Part shown: positions 15,846-23,725 of the stretch, one piece after another
Layout of the letters: the number at the start of each line of letters is the position of its first letter
Numbering within the stretch: the stretch's first letter is position 1
NCBI GenBank assembly: GCA_017652105.1
Contig: JAGCBP010000020.1
Coordinates: 1 to 41,934, forward strand
From: Candidatus Saccharimonadota bacterium
GTDB lineage: Bacteria; Patescibacteriota; Saccharimonadia; Saccharimonadales; Saccharimonadaceae
DNA: 41,934 nt
Reading direction: 5' to 3'
Made by a program: the position numbers and the translations under genes
Notes under the pieces: generated by a model
Databases searched by the model: none
What the model was told of the DNA's origin: nothing
What the model saw: only the letters and a program-made list of their open reading frames with translations

Positions 15846-17016
15846 AATCCTAGAGAAGCGTCCTCGCACCGAGGTAGAATTTTGGACTGATTTTAAATAT
15901 TTCAAAAATGTCACCAAGCTCTGCAGCGAGATTGGTGTATCTTGGGCCGAAGGTTATGAGTCCAAAAAAGGTCACCGTGGCCCATTTATTAGGGTTCGAC
16001 GCACACTTTCTGGCAAGTTTCACCGCTATGCCGGTTGGAAATTTTCCGACTATTTTGCTCACTTTGATATCACCTTAAAAGATTTAATTTTTGGCAATAT
16101 CTTTGGCTTTCTTGGGTTCCTCGGCGGGCTCTTGATGAGCTTTTTCCGCCTCATTATTCCGGGTAGCAGACCAAATGTGATTTTCTTGAAGGGCGGCTAC
16201 ACCTGCCTTCCGGTCGGGATGATTGCTCGGCTTTTCCGGATCCCTTATATCATTCACGAGTCGGATTCTGTGGCTGGTCTCGCTAACCGTTTGTTGATGA
16301 AAAAAGCGCGCAAAGTGGCATTTGGCATGCCACCATCCGAGGAAGTTATGGAAAAACACAAAAATTATGTCTACACTGGCATTCCTGTAGCGCCGGAGTT
16401 TAAGCCGGTTAGCATGGTTAAGACCGATCAACTCAAAAAAGCCTTTTCTTTTAATCCTGACCGACCTTTGGTAGTGATTACTGGCGGCTCTCAAGGTTCC
16501 GAAAATCTCAACGAAACTACGCGTTTAATTTTGCCAGAACTACTCGAGTTTACGTCCGTGGCTTTGGTTGCTGGTCGCAAACATTACGAGAATATGCTTG
16601 ATCTCAAAAAATACGAAAATTGGGACCACGCATCTTTAGAGTCTAATTTCCGAATGTGGGAGTTCAACACCACCATGGATGAGTTAATGGGCGCCGCCGA
16701 TGTCGTCGTTTCACGCGCTGGTGCCACTACTATCGCCGAGCTTGCCTCACTCGAAAAAGCCGTAATCCTTGTGCCATTTGAGCGTTTGCCGGGTGGCCAT
16801 CAAACCGCCAACGCCAAGCGCCTAGAAGGCTTGGAGGCCGCAGTGGTAGTTTCTGATGCCAAAATGATGAAAAACCCTACCGAGCTCCTAGAGGCTATTC
16901 GTCATCTTGTCAGAAGTCCGCGCCTCCGCGCCGATCTTGCTGAGCATCTCCATGCCGAAGCCCATTCGGATGCCGCCGCAAGATTAGCCGATTTGATCTT
17001 GGAGGAGACAAAATAG
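15778..17016 (+). CDS. murG: UDP-GlcNAc transferase MurG
   Basis: Adds GlcNAc to lipid I to give lipid II at the inner membrane face. 412 residues against the usual ~355-365. The chosen ATG begins MKILVVGGGSGGHITPA and follows GAGAGGG; it lies inside the end of ftsW. Family motifs: glycine loop GGGSGGH, ITGGSQGSENLNE, and the UDP-GlcNAc site SRAGATTIAELA...PGGHQTANAKRLE. Extra length lies at about residues 60-125, where a basic stretch and a hydrophobic segment (FGNIFGFLGFLGGLLMSFF) precede the conserved FLKGGYTCLPVG; this may strengthen membrane docking. Confidence 0.96.
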   Translation: MKILVVGGGSGGHITPAVAVIREILEKRPRTEVEFWTDFKYFKNVTKLCSEIGVSWAEGYESKKGHRGPFIRVRRTLSGKFHRYAGWKFSDYFAHFDITLKDLIFGNIFGFLGFLGGLLMSFFRLIIPGSRPNVIFLKGGYTCLPVGMIARLFRIPYIIHESDSVAGLANRLLMKKARKVAFGMPPSEEVMEKHKNYVYTGIPVAPEFKPVSMVKTDQLKKAFSFNPDRPLVVITGGSQGSENLNETTRLILPELLEFTSVALVAGRKHYENMLDLKKYENWDHASLESNFRMWEFNTTMDELMGAADVVVSRAGATTIAELASLEKAVILVPFERLPGGHQTANAKRLEGLEAAVVVSDAKMMKNPTELLEAIRHLVRSPRLRADLAEHLHAEAHSDAAARLADLILEETK

Positions 17017-17658
17017 GTGGGAAAAGCAGCAAAAACCGAGGCAAAACCTGAGGCAAAACCCGAGGAACCAAAACTCGCCAGAAGGCACCTCAATAAACAT
17101 TCTCATCTCAAGTCTGGGCGCACTATTGGTGAGCGCAGGGAACATTTAGAAACTGCTTCCGAGCGCCTTGAAGCCAAGAAAAAAACCAAAAAACGCCAGA
17201 CCATTCGGGTGGTAATCACGGTAATTATTTTTGTTATTGGCATTGGTGCCGGTTTGTATTTTTTGATTGATTTTTTGAAACAACAAGCGGTTAGCGAGGT
17301 TGAAATTATCAACAACACTCCCATCGTAAAAACTTACACTCCAACAATCGAGATTATAGACGAAAATGTTGGCGCCGGGCAAATCACTTCTAGGATGTCC
17401 GAATACATCGGCAAGCTAGAGTCAGACCTAAGAGATTTAGGTTTAGAGCCGATTAAGGCTGTCATCCCGTCTGGTTCCATCCGCGAAGTAGATATTTACT
17501 TTAACGGTCGCCCAGGCTATGTTAAGACTACAATTGATCGTGGTACCGGTGTTACCGCCGAGGACACTGAACGGATGTTCCGCTATCTGGCGGCCCAGGG
17601 GGTGAACGAATATACCTATATCGATGTTCGTATCGATGGTAAAGCCTACTGGAAATAG
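17017..17658 (+). CDS. FtsQ-like division protein
   Basis: 213 residues with a long Lys/Glu-rich cytoplasmic N-terminus, one membrane helix (VVITVIIFVIGIGAGLYFLI, ~67-86) and an extracytoplasmic domain ending in EYTYIDVRIDGKAYWK, the kind of C-terminal strand seen in FtsQ/DivIB. It starts with GTG directly after the murG stop; GGAGGAG lies upstream. FtsQ bridges early and late division proteins. The POTRA part is not obvious and the protein is short, so the call leans on topology, the C-terminal motif and the position after murG. It is the last gene of the cluster. Confidence 0.7.
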   Translation: MGKAAKTEAKPEAKPEEPKLARRHLNKHSHLKSGRTIGERREHLETASERLEAKKKTKKRQTIRVVITVIIFVIGIGAGLYFLIDFLKQQAVSEVEIINNTPIVKTYTPTIEIIDENVGAGQITSRMSEYIGKLESDLRDLGLEPIKAVIPSGSIREVDIYFNGRPGYVKTTIDRGTGVTAEDTERMFRYLAAQGVNEYTYIDVRIDGKAYWK

Positions 17659-17845
17659 GGAATTAAAGGCAAAAATAACAGGGGTGCAACAGGGGTGAAT
17701 ACCTGTTCTCTCTCCTCTTTTGTTCGGTTTTTGTTCGGTAAGATTTGGAGATTTCATGCAAAATAGGGAATAAAATATATTAAAATAACAGGGAAAAATA
17801 GCAAATAGGGAAATAAAAATAGGGAAAAGTCAAATGTGGAAAACT
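17659..17845. repeat. AT-rich intergenic tract of interspersed micro-repeats
   Basis: Contains repeated short words: aacaggggtg at 17677 and 17688 (and 17867 downstream), gttcggtttttgttcggt at 17722-17739, and several atagggaa units near 17763, 17804 and 17819. The same words recur inside the neighbouring ATPase gene (18-base identity at 18753-18770; 15-base inverted identity of 17671-17685 at 18522-18536). No gene is recognised in this tract. Confidence 0.6.
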
Positions 17846-17883
17846 CCAGCCGCCACCCGACAGCTAACAGGGGTGGCGGCTGG
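17846..17883 (+). terminator. GC-rich perfect hairpin after the division cluster
   Basis: Thirteen-base perfect stem, ccagccgccaccc with gggtggcggctgg, loop of 12. It lies about 190 bases after the ftsQ-like gene. There is no T tract on either side, so it is either a Rho-type/structural stop or part of the adjacent palindromic region. Confidence 0.45.
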
Positions 17884-17899
17884 ATGCGGGGGTTTAGGC

Positions 17900-18093
17900 G
17901 GTTGAAATTGGAATTTTACTAACCTTTTGGACAAGCCCGAGGCCTTAAAAATATTTTACAAGTCGAGCACGGAACTGTCCGAGTGGGTGTCCGGACCATT
18001 GGCGTTGTCCGATAATTCCGGCGCAGACTTGCCTAAAATATTTTTTAAGGTCCCGGCGCGAAGTCCAACGTTAGTAAAATTCCAATTTCAACC
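17900..18093. repeat. 194-bp self-complementary element with 24-bp perfect terminal inverted repeats
   Basis: Outer arms 17900-17923 (starts ggttgaaattgg) and 18070-18093 are perfect inverted copies. Further inward ggac/gtcc, ccttaaaaatatttta (17943-17958) with its near-complement at 18034-18050, caagtc (17959-17964) with gacttg (18026-18031), and cggaa/ttccg pairs continue to a tccgga apex. The whole element therefore folds into one long interrupted hairpin. It encodes no convincing protein. It could be a MITE, a structured RNA or a site acting as folded ssDNA. It lies between the ftsQ-like gene and the end of the ATPase gene. Confidence 0.75.
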
Positions 18094-18338
18094 AGCATTA
18101 ATTCCCGCCCCCTCGGTCAATATAAGCATAACCAGAATATTGCCCCTATTATAAAGGTATAGACAATCGTCTTTTTCCAAAAACCCTAATGTCTTAAAAT
18201 CTATATTGTGCGACATTAGAACTATATAAATCTGGACATATGTTTGTGGCTGGGTTTTGACCTGGTTTCGCGGCTCGAGCCAAAATTTTAGATTTTTTGC
18301 CAGTTCTATTCTGCCAGCTTAAGTTCTACTTTGCTAGC
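18094..18338. other. Intergenic remainder, no gene seen
   Basis: AT-rich. A TATAAT-like box exists on the minus strand (near 18145-18150), and gctcgagc at about 18272 is a small palindrome. I see no gene, tRNA or convincing terminator here. Confidence 0.4.
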
Positions 18339-21242
18339 CTATTTTTTCTTAGCTTTGAATCCATCTGCTGACACATCTTTGGAATCATAATTCCCCGGGT
18401 CGGTAACAGGGGTGGACAGGGAAACGGGGGAAGCATGCCTCTTAGAAGTAGGCACCTCAGCCGGTGATTTCTCTTGGAACTCTACCCGTACATGCGGATC
18501 CATCGCCCGCATAGCCTTTTTACCCCTGTTATTTTTCTTCTTTTTGTTCGGTTTTTTGTTCCCTGTGACCTCAGTAGTCCCCTCTTTTACCGGCTTGTTA
18601 TCTGGCTTATCTTTCCCTGCTTCGTTATTCCCTATTTCTGCATTCACTAATTTTGCCAAATCTTTTAGCCCTGGTCGATCTTTGCCCTCAGCTGTATTTG
18701 GACTAAGCTTAGCCTTCCTAAATTCAGCTTGCGGCGAAGGCACAAATTTAAAGTTCGGTTTTTGTTCGGTCTTATGCGGTACTTCCACCACCTCTTGTCT
18801 ACCAGAGTCGGAAAGATCCTTTTTGTACCTCTCAGCCTGCTCGATTGTTTCCCTGATTTCTTTCTCTACTTCCTCGCGTGGCCGACCGTAGCGTACTCTA
18901 GAATATTCCACGATAGAGGAGAAGTTGTCTTGCGGTGTAGCCGGGATAGACAGGGTAGTAGCAGAGAAAGCCGGCACCTTTTCGCCGTTAATAATCATCG
19001 AAATTACAAAGTGGCGATTGTTTAGTTGCAACAAATCCGATGAATCAAAAGTCGGCTCAAATTGTTTATCGAGAATCGGCGCATCCTCAGCGGATACCCG
19101 GAAGCAAATTGTCGTACCCACGTTGCCAAACACCGCATCGCGCACACTATCAGTCATCTGAGCCACATATTGGTTCGCCACAGTCAAATTTAGCCCGTAT
19201 TTGCGCGCCTCAGACAGAATCACTGCAAAAGAATCTGTAGCAAAGTTTTGGAACTCATCTACATAGAGATAAAACGGCCGCCTATCCTCTACGCGTGGAA
19301 TATCTGAACGGCTCATAGCGGCTAGTTGCACTTTGGTGACTAGGAAAGCACCCAGAATTGAAGCATTATCCTCGCCAATTAGGCCTTTGGATAGGTTTAC
19401 CACCAAGATTTTGCCCTCATCCATAATTTTACGAATATCAAAGGAGGACTTTGGTTGGCCAATAATATTTCTAATAATTGGATTGGCCGTAAAAGCACCT
19501 ACTTTGTTTAAAACCGGCGCGATCGATTCGTTTACCTGCTTTTCGTTCCACTGGCCAAACTCGTGTTTCCAGAACTGCAAAACCGTTACATCCTTACAAT
19601 ATTCCAAGGTTTCTTTTCTAAATTCTTTATCAGTCAGCATCCGAGAAATATCGAGTAGCGTAGTAGAAGGCCTATCAAGGAGAGCTAGCAAGGTATAGCG
19701 CAAAATATGCTCGAGCCTAGGCCCCCACGAATCACCAAACATTCGTTTGAGTACCCCGATTACTTCCGAGCAGATATTCGGCTTGCGGGAAGGATCAGAA
19801 TATTCCAGAGGGTTAAAAGCCACAGGGAAGGCAGTATCTGCCGGGTTGAAATAAACTACGTCTTGAACGCGAGATTCCGGGATAAATTTGAGATTGTCAA
19901 TTGCAAAATCTCCGTGCGGATCGATAATACAATAGCCTTGGTTATAAAACACATCCGAAAGCGCCAGAAGCTCTAGCATCCCACTCTTCCCCGCCCCGGT
20001 CTGCCCGATAATATAAACGTGCCGTGAGCGGTCTATTCGCTGCAAGCCAAACTGATGATTAATGCCGCGGAAATTCGTTAGCCCAAAGGCCGAAATATTC
20101 TCGTCGATAGCCTTTTCTCCGGTCAAAACTGGTAGTTGGGCTGGCGGTTCAGCAGTCTTGGCATTGGCCCACACGATATTTGGCGTTTCTACCGAAGTAT
20201 GTGGTAAATGATATACCGAAGCCAGCTCAGAAATATTCAAAATAAATCCGTGATCAGAAAATTGTCGAGTTTTGTAGGCATCCAAATCTTTGCGATTAAA
20301 ACTCCCGCCTTTTTGCTGGAACCCGTTGATCGAAGTAGAATTATATTGTTTAAACGTCCCAACTAGAGCTTGCATATTAAGCTTGGCATCGGTCTCGTTT
20401 TGACCAAGGTAAGCCAAACGAATTTTTACCTCGTAGCCTAGTTTGGTGGCTTTTTCCTCGGCTTTGGCGATTTGCGCCTTAGCGCGCTCAGACAATTCTA
20501 CCTTGACTTCGGAATTTGTGCCACCAGCCGGTGGTCTAAACAAAGCTCCAATCGCCTCTACAATCCAAGTCCAATCTGGCCCGTTAGTTAGCACTTTCTT
20601 CCCTGACTTTACACTAGAAACCCACTTGTCTGTAGTGTCTTTGTGCCAACTATCTGGAATTGGCCGTGCCAAAATTTGAATCCACATTTCTTCCGTTCTA
20701 TCTGGATCTAGTTTTGCCAAAGTGCCGGTGATACCCGCTAGCGGATCCACCTCAAAAGAATCAAAAGTCTTAATCGGCAAGGCATCATTATCCGTTAGGC
20801 TCAGCTCAGTCATGTAAGAAACTGGATATTTAGCCCGATCATCCACGTAGTCCTCATTCATTTTGTAAATCTGCACAGTCGGGTATTGTGCATAAATCTG
20901 CCCTTCCACAAAGCTTTGCAAGACCTTTGGTACCCACACATAAAACCGAATTTGCCCGGCCGTGGACACGATTTCAAAAGATAAATGCTCCTGTACACCA
21001 CCAGAATTCCTCAGCTCCTGCTTGTCACGTAAAATTCCGTGTAGAGATGCAAAAAGCTGTTCCGCAGCTAGTTCTTGCTTGTCGTTGGTGCGCGGAATTT
21101 CTAGCATCAAAAGCACCGAATCTACATTTAGAACTTTTAGTTTGTTGAGTTTTTTGTAATTTCTATAAGTCAAAAACGCGAGCAAACCCACCGCTGGTAT
21201 CCAGAAAATCGGCATTAGAATGAAATGTATGACATTCTCCAT
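18339..21242 (-). CDS. VirD4/TraG/HerA-type membrane P-loop ATPase
   Basis: 967 residues. One membrane helix near the N-terminus (FILMPIFWIPAVGLLAFLTY), an extended domain to ~400, then an ATPase: Walker A IIGQTGAGKSGM (~417), IIDPHGDFAIDN, and Walker B LYVDEFQNFA (~662), followed by SEARKYGLNLTVANQY and a TraM-recognition-like DAVFGNVGTTICFRVS. Such proteins pump DNA in conjugation or belong to type IV secretion; no relaxase or other T4SS gene is in the window, so substrate is unknown. The last ~170 residues are a disordered Lys/Asn/Pro-rich tail encoded largely by micro-repeats shared with the downstream intergenic DNA. TATAAT (21254-21249) is six bases before the ATG: leaderless. Confidence 0.85.
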   Translation of the reverse strand: MENVIHFILMPIFWIPAVGLLAFLTYRNYKKLNKLKVLNVDSVLLMLEIPRTNDKQELAAEQLFASLHGILRDKQELRNSGGVQEHLSFEIVSTAGQIRFYVWVPKVLQSFVEGQIYAQYPTVQIYKMNEDYVDDRAKYPVSYMTELSLTDNDALPIKTFDSFEVDPLAGITGTLAKLDPDRTEEMWIQILARPIPDSWHKDTTDKWVSSVKSGKKVLTNGPDWTWIVEAIGALFRPPAGGTNSEVKVELSERAKAQIAKAEEKATKLGYEVKIRLAYLGQNETDAKLNMQALVGTFKQYNSTSINGFQQKGGSFNRKDLDAYKTRQFSDHGFILNISELASVYHLPHTSVETPNIVWANAKTAEPPAQLPVLTGEKAIDENISAFGLTNFRGINHQFGLQRIDRSRHVYIIGQTGAGKSGMLELLALSDVFYNQGYCIIDPHGDFAIDNLKFIPESRVQDVVYFNPADTAFPVAFNPLEYSDPSRKPNICSEVIGVLKRMFGDSWGPRLEHILRYTLLALLDRPSTTLLDISRMLTDKEFRKETLEYCKDVTVLQFWKHEFGQWNEKQVNESIAPVLNKVGAFTANPIIRNIIGQPKSSFDIRKIMDEGKILVVNLSKGLIGEDNASILGAFLVTKVQLAAMSRSDIPRVEDRRPFYLYVDEFQNFATDSFAVILSEARKYGLNLTVANQYVAQMTDSVRDAVFGNVGTTICFRVSAEDAPILDKQFEPTFDSSDLLQLNNRHFVISMIINGEKVPAFSATTLSIPATPQDNFSSIVEYSRVRYGRPREEVEKEIRETIEQAERYKKDLSDSGRQEVVEVPHKTEQKPNFKFVPSPQAEFRKAKLSPNTAEGKDRPGLKDLAKLVNAEIGNNEAGKDKPDNKPVKEGTTEVTGNKKPNKKKKNNRGKKAMRAMDPHVRVEFQEKSPAEVPTSKRHASPVSLSTPVTDPGNYDSKDVSADGFKAKKK

Positions 21243-21261
21243 AGTCTAATTATATCATAGA

Positions 21262-22290
21262 CTAAGCCAAAGTGTAGGAATTCTTGTCAATTTTCTTAAA
21301 TAATTTCTTGTTTTGGAGATTCAAAAGAATCGTAGTCTCTTTGACCTTGCGAGTTTTTAATACTTGCTTCACGATTTCTTCCTTGGTCAGTGGCTTGTCA
21401 GACTTCTCTAATACAGAGGTGATGATATCCGAAATAGTTCCCTTCTTGTATCCCCAAGTGCTAAGTGCATAAATTCCCCGTCCAATCAGGATGAAGCGCG
21501 GATCTTTGATTAGTTCGTTATGAATCGCCTGCACAGTAACATTTTTGCGTTTAAAATTGGAATTTTTAATTTCATTAGCAATGTCCGAAAAGTGCATCGG
21601 TTCTTTCTTTGATTCTAAAATCACAAAAATTTTATCGCGAATATTTTTTGGATTAACTGACGGCCATTTAGCCAGCCCCCACACGCCGTTAAGAGTAGCG
21701 AGCAGCTTAGAAATTGACGCTACTGCTTTTATGTGGTCTGGGTGCTCATAATCAAGCACATTGTCAAGTTCATCCAAAGTCATCGGCTCTTTGTTTTTGG
21801 AAATTACCGAGACGATTTCGTCCACCTTCCCTCTAATTTCGGAGGTAGAACCGTATTCAGCGATCCCCACCGCAAAATAGTAGCGGTCGTTTTCCTCGAT
21901 TACGGTTAAATTTTTAGCAAAAGTAGCAATGAAATAAATCCCATTTTGCTCAGCAGGAGTGGCGATTTTTCCATAGATTTTGGCTGCCAAAGCATCTAAT
22001 CTGGCAACTCTGCCCATTTCAGTAAGATTACGGACCAAGATCTTTTCGGCTTGGGCAAGTTCTGGAATTTGATTGTCTTCTGCAGAAATTTGGAGTCTAA
22101 TCAAAATAGCTTTTTCTAGTTGTCTTACTCGTTCCCTCGTAATAGACAATGTTTCGCCGATTTGTTCAAGGGTTTCTTTGCGTCCTTTCAAACCAAATCG
22201 TCTGGAGATGATTTCTTTTTCACGGTCTTGCTCAACGATTTTGAGGCTGCCCGAGATTGCTTTTTTGAGGATTTCTGCATTTTGGTCCAT
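21262..22290 (-). CDS. Sigma-region-4 plus HARE/winged-helix DNA-binding protein
   Basis: 342 residues from the chosen ATG (MDQNAEILKK). Residues ~18-65 (DREKEIISRRFGLKG then LEQIGETLSITRERVRQLEKAIL) are a sigma-70 region 4 helix-turn-helix, the part that reads -35 elements. There is no region 2. The rest is a series of winged-helix-like units; one (MHFSDIANEIKN...NVTVQAIHNELIKDPRFILIGRGIYAL) matches the HARE-HTH/RpoE-delta pattern. It may tune RNA polymerase rather than act as a sigma factor. A start seven codons earlier is open, but AAAGGA is well placed for this ATG. It lies 20 bases upstream of the ATPase gene on the same strand. Confidence 0.75.
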   Translation of the reverse strand: MDQNAEILKKAISGSLKIVEQDREKEIISRRFGLKGRKETLEQIGETLSITRERVRQLEKAILIRLQISAEDNQIPELAQAEKILVRNLTEMGRVARLDALAAKIYGKIATPAEQNGIYFIATFAKNLTVIEENDRYYFAVGIAEYGSTSEIRGKVDEIVSVISKNKEPMTLDELDNVLDYEHPDHIKAVASISKLLATLNGVWGLAKWPSVNPKNIRDKIFVILESKKEPMHFSDIANEIKNSNFKRKNVTVQAIHNELIKDPRFILIGRGIYALSTWGYKKGTISDIITSVLEKSDKPLTKEEIVKQVLKTRKVKETTILLNLQNKKLFKKIDKNSYTLA

Positions 22291-22337
22291 AAATTTTTCC
22301 TTTACCCCCATCTCTGCTAAATAATATTACTTTACCT

Positions 22338-22366
22338 ATAATACCATAAGTTTTTGTATATGTCAA
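22338..22366 (-). promoter_or_regulatory. Consensus promoter of the sigma-4/HARE gene
   Basis: On the minus strand TTGACA (22366-22361), 17-base spacer, TATTAT (22343-22338). This is the best -35 box in the window and gives a ~45-base leader with a Shine-Dalgarno, unlike the leaderless neighbours. Confidence 0.75.
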
Positions 22367-22477
22367 CTATGAAATTTAGGATTTTCTAATACTATTGTAG
22401 CACATTTTTTACATTTGTGGAAAAAAATTGTAAAACGCTTGTGCCAGTTGTTAAATTTGTATGATATAATAATATAT

Positions 22478-23725
22478 ATGAATATTGCCACTATTGCTGT
22501 AAGTATCGCAATCGTCCTATTTGGTTTTGCTGGTGGCGGTGGCAGTAGCTCTGGTGGCGGAGGTGGTGGCGGCTCGTCTAGTTCTAGTCACAGCTCTAGC
22601 CATAGTTCCAGTCACAGCAGTTCCAGTTCGAGTGGCAGTAGTGAATTTACTCCCGTAGAGGCTTTGATGGCTACAGGTTTTGTTCTAATAGTTTTGGTAG
22701 TCATCTTTAGTTCCCTCAAGAAATCCCCAATGTTCAAAGATTATAATTCCACCGAAGCGGAGAAACGCATCCACGAAGCCGCCAAACATATCTTTGAATC
22801 TTATCAAGAGGATTGGAGTGAATTTAGGCTAGACGATATCAAGACTTTCACTACCGATCATTATTATGAGCACGCCAGTCTTATGCTAGAGCTTCTCAAA
22901 AATATGCACCGGGCCAACAAAGTCAGCAAACTCAAAGTCCGCAAGGTATGTCTATTAACCCCAGTCAAAAAAGACACTCCTCTCCCTATCAAAGTTCAGG
23001 TCAAATTCTACTTCTCCGGCCTAGACGAAGTAATTGATGATAACGGCAACAAACTTTACAGCCAATACGTTTCTGACGCCAATGAAACCTGGAATTTCAT
23101 CTACGATGGCGAGAGTTTGAAATTAGACGGCATTTCTCAGCCGACCGAATCCGCGCCGCATCTAGTCAAATCCTTAGCCAATTTCGCTAAAGACAATAAA
23201 TTGTTTTATAGTCCAGATTGGGGGCGCTATGCTTTGCCTTCTCGCGGGCTTATTTTCGGTGGTGCCAGCATGAAAATCGCTGATATCAACAACCACGTGA
23301 TTGGCAAATGGGGCGATCTCTTGATTCAGCTCTACACCTACGCCGAAACTCCAGGCCAATACACCTCTAGTTATTACATTGTCGGGCAAATCAACGTGCC
23401 AAAAGATTATCTTGGCGTGATCGTTAAATCCCGCAAATTTAAGACCTCCAAAAAGCCAGACAAATCTTACGAAAAGTTTGAAATGGAATGGAATGAATTT
23501 AATGACCGCTATGAGGTCTATGCCGCCTCTCGTGATGCTTTGCCGGCCTTCGAGCTTTTGAATCCTAAATTTATGGAATTCTTATATGCCAAAAATCCAA
23601 GCTATAATCTAGAGGTGGTAGACAACGTAATTTATATCTACGCCAAAATTACCCACATCACCGAGCAAGATTATGCCGACATGCTAGAAGTACTGCAAAA
23701 AGCCTACGACGAACTCAAAATGTAA
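22478..23725 (+). CDS. Tim44-like membrane protein with Gly/Ser/His-rich segment
   Basis: 415 residues. An N-terminal hydrophobic segment (IATIAVSIAIVLFGFAG) is followed by a Gly-run and a repetitive Ser/His stretch with SHSSSHSSSHSS (~25-60), a second membrane helix (ALMATGFVLIVLVVIFSSL) and a cytosolic-type domain. EAEKRIHEAAKHIFESYQEDWSEFRLDDIKTFTTDHYYEHA (in pieces) fits the Tim44-like/MBA1-type fold, known to bind lipids or translocon parts. Its function in CPR bacteria is unknown. The start is set by TATAAT (22465-22470) seven bases upstream; an ATG 21 codons earlier was rejected because it precedes the promoter. It ends one base from convergent topA. Confidence 0.75.
   Translation: MNIATIAVSIAIVLFGFAGGGGSSSGGGGGGGSSSSSHSSSHSSSHSSSSSSGSSEFTPVEALMATGFVLIVLVVIFSSLKKSPMFKDYNSTEAEKRIHEAAKHIFESYQEDWSEFRLDDIKTFTTDHYYEHASLMLELLKNMHRANKVSKLKVRKVCLLTPVKKDTPLPIKVQVKFYFSGLDEVIDDNGNKLYSQYVSDANETWNFIYDGESLKLDGISQPTESAPHLVKSLANFAKDNKLFYSPDWGRYALPSRGLIFGGASMKIADINNHVIGKWGDLLIQLYTYAETPGQYTSSYYIVGQINVPKDYLGVIVKSRKFKTSKKPDKSYEKFEMEWNEFNDRYEVYAASRDALPAFELLNPKFMEFLYAKNPSYNLEVVDNVIYIYAKITHITEQDYADMLEVLQKAYDELKM

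Noticed and set aside
17927-18154. 75-codon plus-strand frame within the palindromic element
   Set aside because: Its sequence is dictated by the inverted repeat; no Shine-Dalgarno or close -10 box precedes it.
17846-18338. Conjugative origin of transfer beside the VirD4/TraG-like gene
   Set aside because: No relaxase or other transfer gene is visible, and no nic-site pattern is recognised; adjacency alone is not enough.
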